Positions 1 to 8,374 are shown, counted from the stretch's first letter. The stretch: DNA of 32,734 nucleotides from Vicinamibacteria bacterium (GCA_035570235.1 DATMML010000124.1:1-32734); one strand, 5' to 3'. The notes: generated by a model from the letters alone, not told the origin. Made by a program: numbers and translations.

Positions 1-837
<837 letters not shown>

Positions 838-838
838 C

Positions 839-1873
839 TCACCTCCCCAAGAGCGCGCGCAGGGTTTCCGTATAGGGCGCGCGCGCTATGCCCCGCTCGC
901 AGATGATGGCGGTGACGAAGCGGTGGGGAGTCACGTCGAAGGCGGGGTTGCGCACGCGGACCCCCTCCGGGGCCAGGCGCCGGCCGCCGTGGTGGGTCAC
1001 CTCCGACGAGGCGCGCTCCTCGATGGGGATGCCGTCCCCGGAGGGTGTCTCGAGATCGAAGGTGGAGGCGGGCGCGGCGACCAGGAACGGAAGGTTGTTC
1101 TCCTTGGCGAGGACGGCCAGGGTATAGGTCCCGATCTTGTTGGCGACGTCCCCGTTGGCGGCAATGCGGTCTGCCCCCACGAGCACCAAATCCACCTCGT
1201 GCGTGGCCATGAGGTGCCCGGCCGTGCTGTCGGTGATGAGGGTGGCGGGAATCCCGTCCTGCGCCAATTCCCAGGTCGTGAGGCGGGCACCTTGCAAGTA
1301 GGGGCGCGTCTCGTCGGCGAAGACGTTTCTCACCTTCCCCTGGCGGGCCGCCGAGCGGACCACCCCCAGGGCGGTTCCGTAGCCGGCCGTGGCCAGGGCC
1401 CCCGCGTTGCAGTGGGTCAGGATGCGGGCTCCCTCCGGGACGAGGCTCGCCCCCAGGTCTCCCATTCGCCGGCAGGACTCCAGGTCTTCGGCCTGGATGG
1501 CCAGGGCCTCTTCGAGCAGGGCCGCCCGCAAGACCGCTCCGCCCCGGGGAAGAGCCTCGTTGAAGCGGCGGCGCATCCGCTCGATGGCCCAGAAGAGGTT
1601 GACGGCGGTGGGGCGGGTGGCGCGGAGCTCCTCGCAGATCCCCTCGAACGCAGCCTGTAGGGAGGGGCCTTCCGCGGGGGTGCCCCGGACTCCCAGGGCC
1701 ACCCCCAAAGCGGCGGCTACCCCGATGGCGGGGGCACCCCGGATGGCCATCCCCCGGATGGCCTCCGCCACCTCACGGTGGTCACGGCAGCGGAGAAAGA
1801 CCTGCTCCTCGGGCAGGCGCCGCTGGTCGATCATGACCACGGCTTCGTCCTCCCAGCTCACGGTGGGGACCAC
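839..1873 (-). CDS. mtnA: S-methyl-5-thioribose-1-phosphate isomerase MtnA
   Basis: Cytosolic aldose-ketose isomerase of the methionine salvage pathway, converting methylthioribose-1-phosphate to methylthioribulose-1-phosphate. The 344-residue length is normal for the family. Seen: RGAPAIG near residues 45-51, the THCNAG motif with the catalytic cysteine at about 155, and [20 protein letters not shown] with the catalytic aspartate at about 235. I prefer the GTG at 1873, which has GGAGG six bases upstream and gives the usual family N-terminus. A TTG at 1888 is in frame and would add five residues. A TAGGAT -10-like box at 1895-1900 (minus strand) would place the transcript start near 1888, which also favours the GTG. 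mtnA is first in a two-gene unit with tsaD; no other salvage genes are in the window. Confidence 0.95.
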   Translation of the reverse strand: MVPTVSWEDEAVVMIDQRRLPEEQVFLRCRDHREVAEAIRGMAIRGAPAIGVAAALGVALGVRGTPAEGPSLQAAFEGICEELRATRPTAVNLFWAIERMRRRFNEALPRGGAVLRAALLEEALAIQAEDLESCRRMGDLGASLVPEGARILTHCNAGALATAGYGTALGVVRSAARQGKVRNVFADETRPYLQGARLTTWELAQDGIPATLITDSTAGHLMATHEVDLVLVGADRIAANGDVANKIGTYTLAVLAKENNLPFLVAAPASTFDLETPSGDGIPIEERASSEVTHHGGRRLAPEGVRVRNPAFDVTPHRFVTAIICERGIARAPYTETLRALLGR

Positions 1874-1930
1874 TCCGGACCTCCGCAAAGCCCCATCCTA
1901 GTTCAAAAAGCCGTGGTCACCGGCCCCGGT

Positions 1931-1959
1931 TTGACGGGGCGGGGGGTGGGGCCTAGAAT
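1931..1959 (+). promoter_or_regulatory. Sigma-70-type promoter for the GDH-like gene
   Basis: TTGACG (1931-1936), a 17-nt spacer and TAGAAT (1954-1959). The match to the housekeeping consensus is close in both boxes at optimal spacing. It would give a leader of about 85 nt, which contains a small CGCCGA/TCGGCG hairpin and a GGGAGGT ribosome-binding site before the ATG at 2052. Confidence 0.65.
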
Positions 1960-2051
1960 CCCCGCGCACCGCCGAGAACCCCTCCTTCGGCGTGGCGCGA
2001 GGGCCGATCCCTGAGGCCCTGCGCCCCTGATCGCCGGGAGGTCGGTCGCTC

Positions 2052-3302
2052 ATGCCTCAAGAGAGCCTGAATCCCTTTGACGTCGCTCTACGACAGTTCG
2101 AAGCGGCCGCGGAGCTGCTCGGCCTCCCGGACGGCTTGCGGAGTCTCCTGCGGAGCCCGAAGCGACAGCTCCTGGTGTCGGTTCCCACCCTGATGGACGA
2201 CGGCTCCGTCCACGTATTCGACGGATACCGGGTCCAGCACAACGTCGCGCGTGGTCCCTCCCTGGGGGGGACGCGTTACCACCCGAAACTGAACCTCGAT
2301 GAGGTCAAGGCCTTGGCGGTCTGGAGCACCTGGACCGCGGCCACCGTCAACATCCCCTTCGGAGGAGCCGCGGGCGGGGTGGCCTGCGATGCTCGGAAGC
2401 TCTCCCGGGGCGAGCGGGAGAGGATGACCCGACGCTTCGCCGCGGAGCTGTCGATCCTCCTCGGTCCCGATCGCGACATTCTCGCCCCCGACCTCTACAC
2501 CGATTCCCAGACCATGGCCTGGATCGCCGACACGCATTCCCTCGGCCAGGGTCATTCCGCCCTGGGGGCGGTGGCGGGGAAGCCGGCGGAGCTCTTGGGC
2601 GGAAGCCGCCCGGAGGCCGTGGCTCGGGGTGCCCTCTTCTGCATCCACGAGGCCTGCTCGCTCCTGCGCAAGCCCGTTCGCGGGGCCACCGTCGTGGTCC
2701 AAGGCTTCGGCAGCGTGGGGGCGGGCGCGGCCCGCCTCCTGCACCAGGATGGCGCCAAGGTAGTGGCGGTCTCCGACAGCCGGGGGGGCGTCTATTCGGC
2801 TCGGGGCCTGGACCTGGGCCCCCTCCTGGAGCACAAGGAGCGAACGGGCTCGGTGGTGGGCTTCAAGGGGGCGGAGCGAGTCACGGGCGAGGAGCTGATC
2901 CAGGTCAAGTGCGATGTACTGGTCCCCGCCGCCCTCGAGAGCCAGATCACGCAGCGAAACGCCAGCCGGGTGCGGGCCCGCATTCTGGCCGAGGTGGCGA
3001 GCGGCCCCACCACCCCCGGAGCGGACCGGATTCTGCGCGACCGAGGGGTGTTCTTGATCCCCGACATCCTGTGCAACGCGGGGGGGGTGATAGCCTCCTA
3101 CCTGGAGCGGGCGCGGGACCTCCAGGGCCTCTGCGGGGAGGAGGCGGAGGGCGCGCGCCACCTGGAGCGGGTTATGCGGCGCGCCTTCCACGAAGTGAAC
3201 GAGACCGCGAAGCGCCACAAGACAGACATGCGGACCGCGGCCCAAGCCCTCGCCGTGGGGCGCGTGGCCGAGACCACGCGTACACGCGGCCTCTTCCCCT
3301 GA
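2052..3302 (+). CDS. Glu/Leu/Phe/Val dehydrogenase family protein lacking the signature lysines (possible pseudoenzyme)
   Basis: A full-length 416-residue member of the glutamate dehydrogenase family, whose members oxidatively deaminate glutamate (or make it from 2-oxoglutarate) in the cytosol as hexamers. The fold is intact: N-terminal catalytic domain, Rossmann domain with VVQGFGSVGAG (GxGxxG at 218-223), and the C-terminal PDILCNAGGV. The active site is not. The usual GPxKGGxRYHP reads GPSLGGTRYHP (lysine to L71). The usual MTWKCAV reads STWTAATV (lysine to T95). The usual GGAKGG reads GGAAGG (catalytic lysine to A107). These match K89, K113 and K125 of the Clostridium symbiosum enzyme. 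The aspartate of the APD motif (D147) is kept. ASGPTTP replaces the usual A(N)GPTTP. It has its own promoter and stands alone. Family membership is certain; dehydrogenase activity is doubtful. A regulatory subunit, like the non-catalytic GdhA of Thermus thermophilus, is the best alternative. Confidence 0.93.
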   Translation: MPQESLNPFDVALRQFEAAAELLGLPDGLRSLLRSPKRQLLVSVPTLMDDGSVHVFDGYRVQHNVARGPSLGGTRYHPKLNLDEVKALAVWSTWTAATVNIPFGGAAGGVACDARKLSRGERERMTRRFAAELSILLGPDRDILAPDLYTDSQTMAWIADTHSLGQGHSALGAVAGKPAELLGGSRPEAVARGALFCIHEACSLLRKPVRGATVVVQGFGSVGAGAARLLHQDGAKVVAVSDSRGGVYSARGLDLGPLLEHKERTGSVVGFKGAERVTGEELIQVKCDVLVPAALESQITQRNASRVRARILAEVASGPTTPGADRILRDRGVFLIPDILCNAGGVIASYLERARDLQGLCGEEAEGARHLERVMRRAFHEVNETAKRHKTDMRTAAQALAVGRVAETTRTRGLFP

Positions 3303-3323
3303 GCCCGCCGCCTCGCCGGGCTC
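3301..3323 (+). terminator. Hairpin at the end of the GDH-like gene, possible terminator
   Basis: A perfect 7-bp stem, GAGCCCG (3301-3307) with CGGGCTC (3317-3323), around a 9-nt loop, starting inside the stop codon. No T-run follows, so intrinsic termination is uncertain. In the rest of the gap before moeA I see only a weak TACTAT -10-like box at 3453-3458 and no convincing -35. Confidence 0.35.
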
Positions 3324-3558
3324 ACCCGGCGTCGGTGTCCTCCACGTGCGGTTCGTTCCTCCCGCGGCGTCCGCCAAAACCTCGGCGGGGTTCTCGCCCC
3401 TCCACTCGTTCCCTGACTGGCGCCCGTCCGGGAGCGAGTCCGGCGCCCGTGCTACTATGAGCGGACGTCCAACAGGACGGCAGCCCTTGCTCGGTCGCAA
3501 CCGGCTGCCGGGGGGTCGCTGACGATCGAGCGCTCCGATGTGAGTAGGGGGTACGGGC

Positions 3559-4788
3559 GTGATCCCTGTTGAAACGGCGTTGGAGATCGTCCTCTCTCAC
3601 ACGCCGACGCTGCCCACTGAAGAGGTCCTGTTGGCGGACGCCCTAGGTCGCGTTCTGGGGGAGGACGTCCGCTCCGACGTCGATCTGCCTCCTTTCGATC
3701 GCGCGGGGATGGACGGCTACGCCCTGCGCGCCGGCGATGCCGCCCACGCCCCCGCCACCCTAGAGGTCGTCGGCCAGGCCCGCGCCGGGCAGTGGCCGGA
3801 GCTGGTGCTGGCGGCGGGCCAGGCCCTGGAGGTGATGACGGGCGCGCCCGTGCCCGCGGGCGCCACCGCGGTGCAGCAGGTCGAGCACACGCGCGTCCTC
3901 GATCGCGGTCGGCGAGTCGAGATCGTGGTTGCCGTGGAAACGGGCCAGAATATCGCGCGCCAGGGGAGCGAGGTGCGGGCGGGCGACCTTGTCCTCCCGC
4001 GGGGGGAGACCCTCGACCCCGCGGCCATCGGGGTGCTGGCCGCGGTGGGCAAGGGCCGGGTCCGGGTGGGGCGGCGGCCCACGGTTTCGGTGCTGGTCAC
4101 GGGGGACGAGCTGGTGGACGTGTGGGAACGGCCGAGCGGCGGCCGCATCCGAAACAGCAACGGGTATGCGCTAGTGGCGCAAGCCCGCTGGGCGGGGGCG
4201 GACGTGACCAGCTTGGCCGTCCTCCCCGACCAGGTGGACCGGATCGCGGAGGGCGTGCGCGAGGGCTTTCGCTCGGACGTGCTCATCCTCTCCGGAGGCG
4301 TCTCCGAAGGCGCCTTTGACTTCGTGGAGGAGGTGCTGGCCCGTTTCGATGTGGGGTTGCTGTTCACGAAGGTCGCCATCAAGCCGGGGGCGCCCCTGGT
4401 CTTCGGCCGCCGGGGGGACAAGCTGGTCTTCGGCCTACCCGGCAACCCCGTCTCCGCCCAGGTGACATTCGATATCTTCGTGCGCGCCGCCCTCCTTCGC
4501 TTGCAGGGAGCCCGCCAGGTCTCGCGGCCTACGGTGGAGGTCGAGCTCCTAGAGGCCGTGAAGAACCGCTCGGGACGAAAGGCCCACCTCCCTGCGCGGG
4601 TCCGATCCGAGGGGGGGCGGCTCCTGGCCAGCCCCGTCTCCTCCCGGGGCTCCGCCGACCTCGTGGCCCACGCCAAGGCCAACGCCCTCCTGGTCCTCGA
4701 CGCCACGCGGACACGGGCGGAGGCCGGGGAAAGGGCGCCCGCCCTGCTCCTCGGGAATTTCCTGGAACGTGACGGCACGCCAATCTAA
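3559..4788 (+). CDS. moeA: Molybdopterin molybdenumtransferase MoeA
   Basis: MoeA inserts molybdate into adenylylated molybdopterin in the last step of molybdenum cofactor synthesis. The protein is 409 residues, the usual length. Seen: the N-terminal VLLADALGRVLGEDV, then PPFDRAGMDGYAL (about 43-55), EVMTGAPVPAGATAV (about 93-107), RQGSEVRAGD, the MPT-binding core with VLVTGDEL and GRIRNSNG, ILSGGVSEGAFDFV, and the C-terminal KPGAPLVFG...GLPGNPVSA. Translation starts at GTG 3559; an AGGGGG-type ribosome-binding site lies about 8 nt upstream. The last 20 nt overlap moaC, so the two form a cofactor-synthesis operon. No molybdate transporter or other moa/mob genes are present in the window. Confidence 0.96.
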   Translation: MIPVETALEIVLSHTPTLPTEEVLLADALGRVLGEDVRSDVDLPPFDRAGMDGYALRAGDAAHAPATLEVVGQARAGQWPELVLAAGQALEVMTGAPVPAGATAVQQVEHTRVLDRGRRVEIVVAVETGQNIARQGSEVRAGDLVLPRGETLDPAAIGVLAAVGKGRVRVGRRPTVSVLVTGDELVDVWERPSGGRIRNSNGYALVAQARWAGADVTSLAVLPDQVDRIAEGVREGFRSDVLILSGGVSEGAFDFVEEVLARFDVGLLFTKVAIKPGAPLVFGRRGDKLVFGLPGNPVSAQVTFDIFVRAALLRLQGARQVSRPTVEVELLEAVKNRSGRKAHLPARVRSEGGRLLASPVSSRGSADLVAHAKANALLVLDATRTRAEAGERAPALLLGNFLERDGTPI

Positions 4789-5269
4789 GGCCGCACGGGC
4801 TCCCCGCTTGAGCCACCTCGACGCGCGGGGGGGGGCGCGCATGGTGGATGTGTCGACGAAGCCCGCCACCCTGCGGGAGGCGGTGGCGCGCGGCCGCATT
4901 CGCATCGCCCCTGCCGCCCTGCGTCTCCTCCGTGCGGGACGGCTGCCCAAGGGGGGCGTGATCGAGACGGCCCGGTTGGCCGGCATCCTGGCCGCCAAGC
5001 GGACGGGGGATGTCATTCCCCTCTGCCACCCCCTCCCCCTCACGCACGTGGACGTCGACCTTCTTCCGCGGCGCGACGGCTTTGCCATTGTGGCGCGGGT
5101 CAGGACCGAGGCCCGGACGGGGGCGGAGATGGAAGCCCTCCACGCGGTCGCGGTGGCGGCCCTCACCGTCTACGACATGGTCAAGGCCGCGGACCGAACG
5201 ATGGTCATTACGGACATCGTCCTCGTCAAGAAGACGGGCGGCAAGAGCGGGGAGTATCGGCGGGGGTAG
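4769..5269 (+). CDS. moaC: Cyclic pyranopterin monophosphate synthase MoaC
   Basis: MoaC, together with MoaA, converts GTP to cyclic pyranopterin monophosphate, the first stage of molybdenum cofactor synthesis. The 166-residue length is normal (about 160). Seen: RMVDVSTKPATLREAVARG near the N-terminus, KGGVIETARLAGILAAKRTGDVIPLCHPLPLTHVDVD in the middle, and EMEALHAVAVAALTVYDMVKAADR followed by KKTGGKSG near the end. The common YDMCKA reads YDMVKA; this cysteine is not part of the strictly required set that I know of. The start is GTG 4769, inside the end of moeA (20-nt overlap), which points to coupled translation. Stop is TAG at 5269. Confidence 0.95.
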   Translation: MTARQSKAARAPRLSHLDARGGARMVDVSTKPATLREAVARGRIRIAPAALRLLRAGRLPKGGVIETARLAGILAAKRTGDVIPLCHPLPLTHVDVDLLPRRDGFAIVARVRTEARTGAEMEALHAVAVAALTVYDMVKAADRTMVITDIVLVKKTGGKSGEYRRG

Positions 5270-5359
5270 ACGCGCCGAGCCCGCGCGAGCCGCAGAGAGC
5301 CACCGAGAAGGTCCCGGCCGCGAACCCGGGCCGAGACTCGTGAGGGTGGGCGGACCGAC

Positions 5360-5365
5360 TATACT
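5360..5365 (+). promoter_or_regulatory. -10 box of a possible leaderless promoter
   Basis: TATACT lies eight bases before the ATG at 5374, so transcription would start at or next to the start codon. No good -35 box and no Shine-Dalgarno sequence are visible, which fits a leaderless message. Low confidence because the call rests on one hexamer. Confidence 0.35.
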
Positions 5366-5373
5366 CCCGCCCC

Positions 5374-6300
5374 ATGAGGCGGATCGCCCGGCGCGCTTTG
5401 GCCGCCCTCTCTTTGCTCGTCGCCCTCGGCGGCGGGCTGTTCCTGCGCTACCGCGAGAAGCCCCTGCCGCCGGAGGTAAAGGGGACCCTTGTCTTCGTGA
5501 GCGACCGCGAGGGGGTGGACTCCCTCTACGTGAGACGACTCCCGGGGGGTGAGGAGCGGCGGCTCATCGCTACCAGTGAGCCCGTCCGCGATCCCGCCCT
5601 TTCCCCCGACGGACGACAAGTGGCCTTCGCTATGGGAGGGCGGATCGGGCTCGTCCCCGTCGAGGTGGGCGTCGCGCGCATCCTCACCCTGGGCGTCGAC
5701 TGGCGGGACGCCTCCCCGGCCTGGCGGCCCAACGGCAAGGGGCTCGTGGTCTCGTGCCGGAAAAGCGACGGCGCCAACGCGGAGCTGCATCTCATCGACG
5801 ACGACTCGTCGGGTGTGACGCGTCACCCCCTCACCCGGACCCGAGGACTCGACGACACCGCGCCCGTTTTCAGCCCCGATGGTTCCTTCGTGGTCTTCGT
5901 GCGCGAAGACAACCTCTTCCGGGTGGGGTTGGCCGACGGCCGCACCTCCCGCCTCACGGGGGGCTTCAAGCGGTCGCGCCGCCCTCGTTTCCTCCCTTCG
6001 GGCCGGCTGCTCTGCCTGTGGAGCGAGGGCAAGAACTACGGCATCGACGTGCTGGATGCGGACGGTAGGAACCGGGAGACCCTCTCCCAGGGCTCGGTCT
6101 ACTACCGCAGCGTGGTGCCTTCCCCGGACGGGCGTTTCCTGGCCGCAACCTTCACCTTCGATCTGCGCTTTCACCCCACGCAGGCCCTGAAACTGCGCCA
6201 GACGGAAGAGGTTCACCTCCTGGACGCGCGGGGCTCCTTCCTCCGGGACCTCGAGCGGTCCTGGCGCTACGCCAGCCACTCCCCAGACTGGAGCCGCTAA
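5374..6300 (+). CDS. Membrane-anchored TolB/PD40-type beta-propeller protein
   Basis: A 308-residue protein with an uncleaved N-terminal anchor: a basic start (MRRIARR), a hydrophobic segment at about residues 9-24, then RYREK. The rest is a beta-propeller made of WD40-like (PD40) repeats: LVFVSDREGVDSLYVR, then ALSPDGRQVAFA, AWRPNGKGLVVS, VFSPDGSFVVFV, RFLPSGRLLCLW and VPSPDGRFLAAT, each about 45-50 residues apart, suggesting about six blades. It would face the periplasm. TolB is the well-known relative, but this protein is shorter, has no TolB N-terminal domain and is not next to tolQRA; a pal-like gene is 1.4 kb downstream. The true partner is unknown. Start at ATG 5374; see the leaderless promoter call. 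Confidence 0.8.
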   Translation: MRRIARRALAALSLLVALGGGLFLRYREKPLPPEVKGTLVFVSDREGVDSLYVRRLPGGEERRLIATSEPVRDPALSPDGRQVAFAMGGRIGLVPVEVGVARILTLGVDWRDASPAWRPNGKGLVVSCRKSDGANAELHLIDDDSSGVTRHPLTRTRGLDDTAPVFSPDGSFVVFVREDNLFRVGLADGRTSRLTGGFKRSRRPRFLPSGRLLCLWSEGKNYGIDVLDADGRNRETLSQGSVYYRSVVPSPDGRFLAATFTFDLRFHPTQALKLRQTEEVHLLDARGSFLRDLERSWRYASHSPDWSR

Positions 6301-6319
6301 CGGGCATGGGTCTCTGGGG

Positions 6320-6325
6320 TATGAT
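6320..6325 (+). promoter_or_regulatory. Possible -10 box upstream of the LysW-like gene
   Basis: TATGAT sits 57 nt before the ATG at 6383, just after the end of the propeller gene. No convincing -35 hexamer is seen. The 63-nt leader carries a good GGGAGGT ribosome-binding site. Confidence 0.3.
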
Positions 6326-6382
6326 CGAAGGCCCCGCGGGAGGCGACCGTTCGCGCTCTCAGGCTCGTGGGAGGTAGCGGCG

Positions 6383-6553
6383 ATGGCGGTCTGTCCCGAG
6401 TGCGAGGCGGACATAGAGATAGACGAGTACGACGTGGACAAGGACGACATCATCAACTGCCCCGAATGCGGCGTCGACCTCAAGGTGGTGGGCCTCTCGC
6501 CCCTCGAGCTCGACCCGGCCCCCCCCGAGGACGAGGACGAGTGGGAGGAGTGA
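6383..6553 (+). CDS. lysW: LysW-like amino-group carrier protein
   Basis: A 56-residue acidic zinc-ribbon protein. Seen: CPEC at residues 4-7 and CPEC at about 26-29 (four zinc-binding cysteines), then GVDLKVVGLSPLELDPAPP and the C-terminal tail EDEDEWEE. This matches the LysW family, whose members end in EDWGE and carry aminoadipate or glutamate on the terminal glutamate's gamma-carboxyl during lysine or arginine synthesis. Here the terminal E and the W two residues before it are kept, but the glycine is E. A GGGAGGT site precedes the ATG. The stop and the larE start share one base (TGATG), so the two are coupled. LysW normally sits with lysX/argX-type ligases, none of which are here, so the substrate is uncertain. 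It is the kind of small gene that automated calls may miss. Confidence 0.85.
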   Translation: MAVCPECEADIEIDEYDVDKDDIINCPECGVDLKVVGLSPLELDPAPPEDEDEWEE

Positions 6554-7383
6554 TGAAGAGCCCTACCCCTCCGCAGAAGGAAGGAGCGCTCGACCGTCTC
6601 CTGGCGGAGATGGGCTCGGTGGTGGTCGCCTTCAGCGGGGGGGTGGACAGCGCCTACCTCGCCGTGCGCGCCCACCGCGTGCTCCAGGCGCGGGCCCTGG
6701 CCGTGACCGCGGACTCCCCCTCCCTGGCCGAGGCCCAACGCGCCCAGGCCCGGGAACTGGCCCGCGACTTCGGCTTCCCCCACCGTCTGGTCAGAACCGA
6801 GGAGTTCGAGAACCCCCTCTACACCCGCAACGCCCCCGACCGCTGCTACCACTGCAAGGTCGAGCTCTTCCGTCATCTACTGCCCCTGGCCGCGCGCGAG
6901 GGCTACGCGCATGTGGCCTACGGGTTAATCGTGGACGACCTTGGCGAGTTCCGCCCCGGCCACCGGGCGGCGGCGGAGGCGGGGGTGAGGAGCCCCCTCG
7001 CGGAGGCGGGCCTCGGCAAGGCCGACGTCCGCCTCCTCTCCCAGGCCCTGGGCCTCCCCACCTGGGACCGGCCGGCCTCCCCCTGCCTCTCCTCGCGCGT
7101 CCCCCACGGCACGGCCGTCACTCCCGAAGTCCTGCGCCGCGTGGAGCGGGCCGAGGAGGGCTTGCGTGCGCTCGGTTTTTCGGAGCTGCGGGTCCGCCAC
7201 TTCGGAGAGCGGGCCCGCGTGGAGATCGCGCCCCTGGAGATGGCGCGGCTCGAGGAAGAAGGGATGCGGCGGGCGGTCGAGACCGCCGTCCGCGCCGCGG
7301 GTTACGCCGAGGCCTCGATCGATCCCCTGGGCTACCAGAGAGGCCGGCTCAGCCCGGGCGCCGATGTCCTCACTCCCCCTTGA
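6553..7383 (+). CDS. larE: LarE-type ATP-dependent sacrificial sulfur transferase
   Basis: LarE-family PP-loop enzymes adenylate a pyridinium carboxylate and donate sulfur for the nickel-pincer cofactor of lactate racemase. The protein is 276 residues, normal for the family. Seen: the PP-loop SGGVDS (28-33), ADSPSL (about 53-58), RCYHCK with C98 and C101, and PASPCLSSRVPHG with C178, at the position of the sacrificial C176 of Lactobacillus plantarum LarE. Three cysteines fit the [4Fe-4S]-dependent LarE type described in Thermotoga maritima; matching these cysteines to the cluster is my inference. Start is ATG 6553, overlapping the lysW-like stop. No larA, larB or larC is in the window, so a role in another sulfur-transfer reaction is possible. 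Confidence 0.87.
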   Translation: MKSPTPPQKEGALDRLLAEMGSVVVAFSGGVDSAYLAVRAHRVLQARALAVTADSPSLAEAQRAQARELARDFGFPHRLVRTEEFENPLYTRNAPDRCYHCKVELFRHLLPLAAREGYAHVAYGLIVDDLGEFRPGHRAAAEAGVRSPLAEAGLGKADVRLLSQALGLPTWDRPASPCLSSRVPHGTAVTPEVLRRVERAEEGLRALGFSELRVRHFGERARVEIAPLEMARLEEEGMRRAVETAVRAAGYAEASIDPLGYQRGRLSPGADVLTPP

Positions 7384-7385
7384 GC

Positions 7386-7414
7386 TTGGAGTATCATTGT
7401 CGTGATGCGATAGT
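7386..7414 (+). promoter_or_regulatory. Putative promoter for tatA
   Basis: TTGGAG (7386-7391), a 17-nt spacer and GATAGT (7409-7414), immediately after the larE stop. Both boxes match four of six consensus bases. The leader would be about 40 nt and contains the CCGGGAGGGAAG ribosome-binding region before ATG 7460. Confidence 0.4.
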
Positions 7415-7459
7415 TTCCTCGGAGCTGCCGTCGGCAACGCCCATCCCGGGAGGGAAGTC

Positions 7460-7624
7460 ATGTTCAACTTGGGTTTCCCAGAAGTCGTCCTCATCCTCAT
7501 CGTCTTCGTGCTGATCTTCGGGACGAGCCGGCTTCCGGAGCTGGGCAAAGGCATCGGGGAAGGCATCAGGAACTTCAAGAAGTCGCTGAGAGAGGGCGGG
7601 GAAGACGAAAAAAAGAAGACCTGA
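7460..7624 (+). CDS. tatA: Sec-independent translocase subunit TatA/TatE
   Basis: A 54-residue inner-membrane protein of the twin-arginine translocation system, which exports folded proteins. Seen: a single N-terminal hydrophobic helix (about residues 5-20, LGFPEVVLILIVFVLIFG), the conserved FG at the hinge, then the amphipathic helix with LPELGKGIGEGIRNFKKS, and a short charged tail ending EDEKKKT. The FGxxxLPELGK hinge is diagnostic for TatA/TatE. An AGGGAAG ribosome-binding site precedes the ATG. There is no tatB or tatC next to it, so those genes lie elsewhere. The flanking promoter and downstream hairpin suggest a single-gene transcript. Confidence 0.93.
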   Translation: MFNLGFPEVVLILIVFVLIFGTSRLPELGKGIGEGIRNFKKSLREGGEDEKKKT

Positions 7625-7659
7625 GCCGCGCTCTTGAGCGCAAGAACGGTTTCATCACC

Positions 7660-7691
7660 AAGGCGCACCCAACCCGGGAATCGCGCCTTTT
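7660..7691 (+). terminator. Hairpin with short T-run after tatA, likely terminator
   Basis: AAGGCGC (7660-7666) pairs with GCGCCTT (7683-7689) in a perfect 7-bp stem with a 16-nt loop, ending in TTTT (7688-7691). A smaller 5-bp hairpin, GCGCT/AGCGC, lies just upstream at 7628-7641. This is the best intrinsic-terminator candidate in the window, though the T-run is short. Confidence 0.45.
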
Positions 7692-7713
7692 ACCACCAAA
7701 GAGGGGTGCTGGA

Positions 7714-8277
7714 ATGAGACACTGGACCTTGTTCACCGCTCTCGTAGCCACCGTCGCTTTCGCAGGTTGCCACCCTAACGCACCGCCGCCGGCCCCGCCC
7801 GCTCCCCGGGCCGCGGCTCCCGCCGCGCCGCCGCCGGCACCGGCCCCGGCCCGGGCGCCCGAAGTGGCTCCCCAGGTGGACGAGTACGCGAAGCTGAAGG
7901 GGACGCCGGCCGACGAGATCGACCGCATGGGCCTCCTGGCCGACATTCATTTCGAATTCGACAAGTCCGACCTCCGGGAAGGCGACCGCCAGATTCTCAC
8001 CAAGAACGCGGAGGTCTTGAAGCGGTTCGATTTCCTCCGGATCACGGTCGAGGGACACTGCGACGAGCGGGGCACAGTCGAGTACAACTTGGCCCTGGGC
8101 GAGCGCCGGTCTCGGGGCGCCTACGACTACCTGGTCTCCCTCGGGGTGGGGAAGGAGCGCCTGAAGACCGTCTCCTACGGAAAAGAGATCCAAGTCTGCC
8201 ACGAGGCGACCGAGGAGTGCTGGGCCCGCAACCGACGCGACCGGTTCACCGTGACCGGCAAGGCCGGCGGGCACTGA
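7714..8277 (+). CDS. pal: Peptidoglycan-associated lipoprotein (OmpA/Pal family)
   Basis: A 187-residue outer-membrane lipoprotein. Seen: an N-terminal signal ending in the lipobox FAGC with the lipidated cysteine at residue 19, an Ala/Pro-rich linker (about 22-50), then an OmpA-like domain with IHFEFDKSDLREGDRQIL, ITVEGHCDERGTVEYNLALGERRS and RRDRFTV. The EGHxDERGTxEYNxALGxRR stretch is the Pal peptidoglycan-binding motif. Two further cysteines (VCHEATEECW) may form a disulfide. Start ATG 7714 has GAGGGG upstream. The usual tolB/ybgF neighbours are absent, though a TolB-like propeller lies at 5374. Pal normally links outer membrane and cell wall during division. Confidence 0.9.
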   Translation: MRHWTLFTALVATVAFAGCHPNAPPPAPPAPRAAAPAAPPPAPAPARAPEVAPQVDEYAKLKGTPADEIDRMGLLADIHFEFDKSDLREGDRQILTKNAEVLKRFDFLRITVEGHCDERGTVEYNLALGERRSRGAYDYLVSLGVGKERLKTVSYGKEIQVCHEATEECWARNRRDRFTVTGKAGGH

Positions 8278-8344
8278 CAAAAAGGCTCTCGAACATCCGG
8301 CCGCGCGCCCCGCGATGGGCTGCGCTTCGGGCCGCTGCTGAGGG

Positions 8345-8374
8345 TTGACACCCCCGGGGCCGATGCCTTCTAAT
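8345..8374 (+). promoter_or_regulatory. Sigma-70-type promoter for the Ser/Thr kinase operon
   Basis: TTGACA (8345-8350), an 18-nt spacer and TCTAAT (8369-8374). Six of six and five of six consensus bases match. It is correctly placed in the 142-nt gap between pal and the kinase gene and would give a leader of about 40 nt. Confidence 0.55.

Noticed and set aside
2088-3500. 470-codon open frame antisense to the GDH-like gene
   Set aside because: Shadow frame: no family motifs, while the plus-strand frame matches GDH along its full length.
6367-6552. N-terminal extension of larE upstream of 6553
   Set aside because: That stretch is the lysW-like gene in another frame; the ATG at 6553 fits the LarE N-terminus and overlaps the lysW stop.
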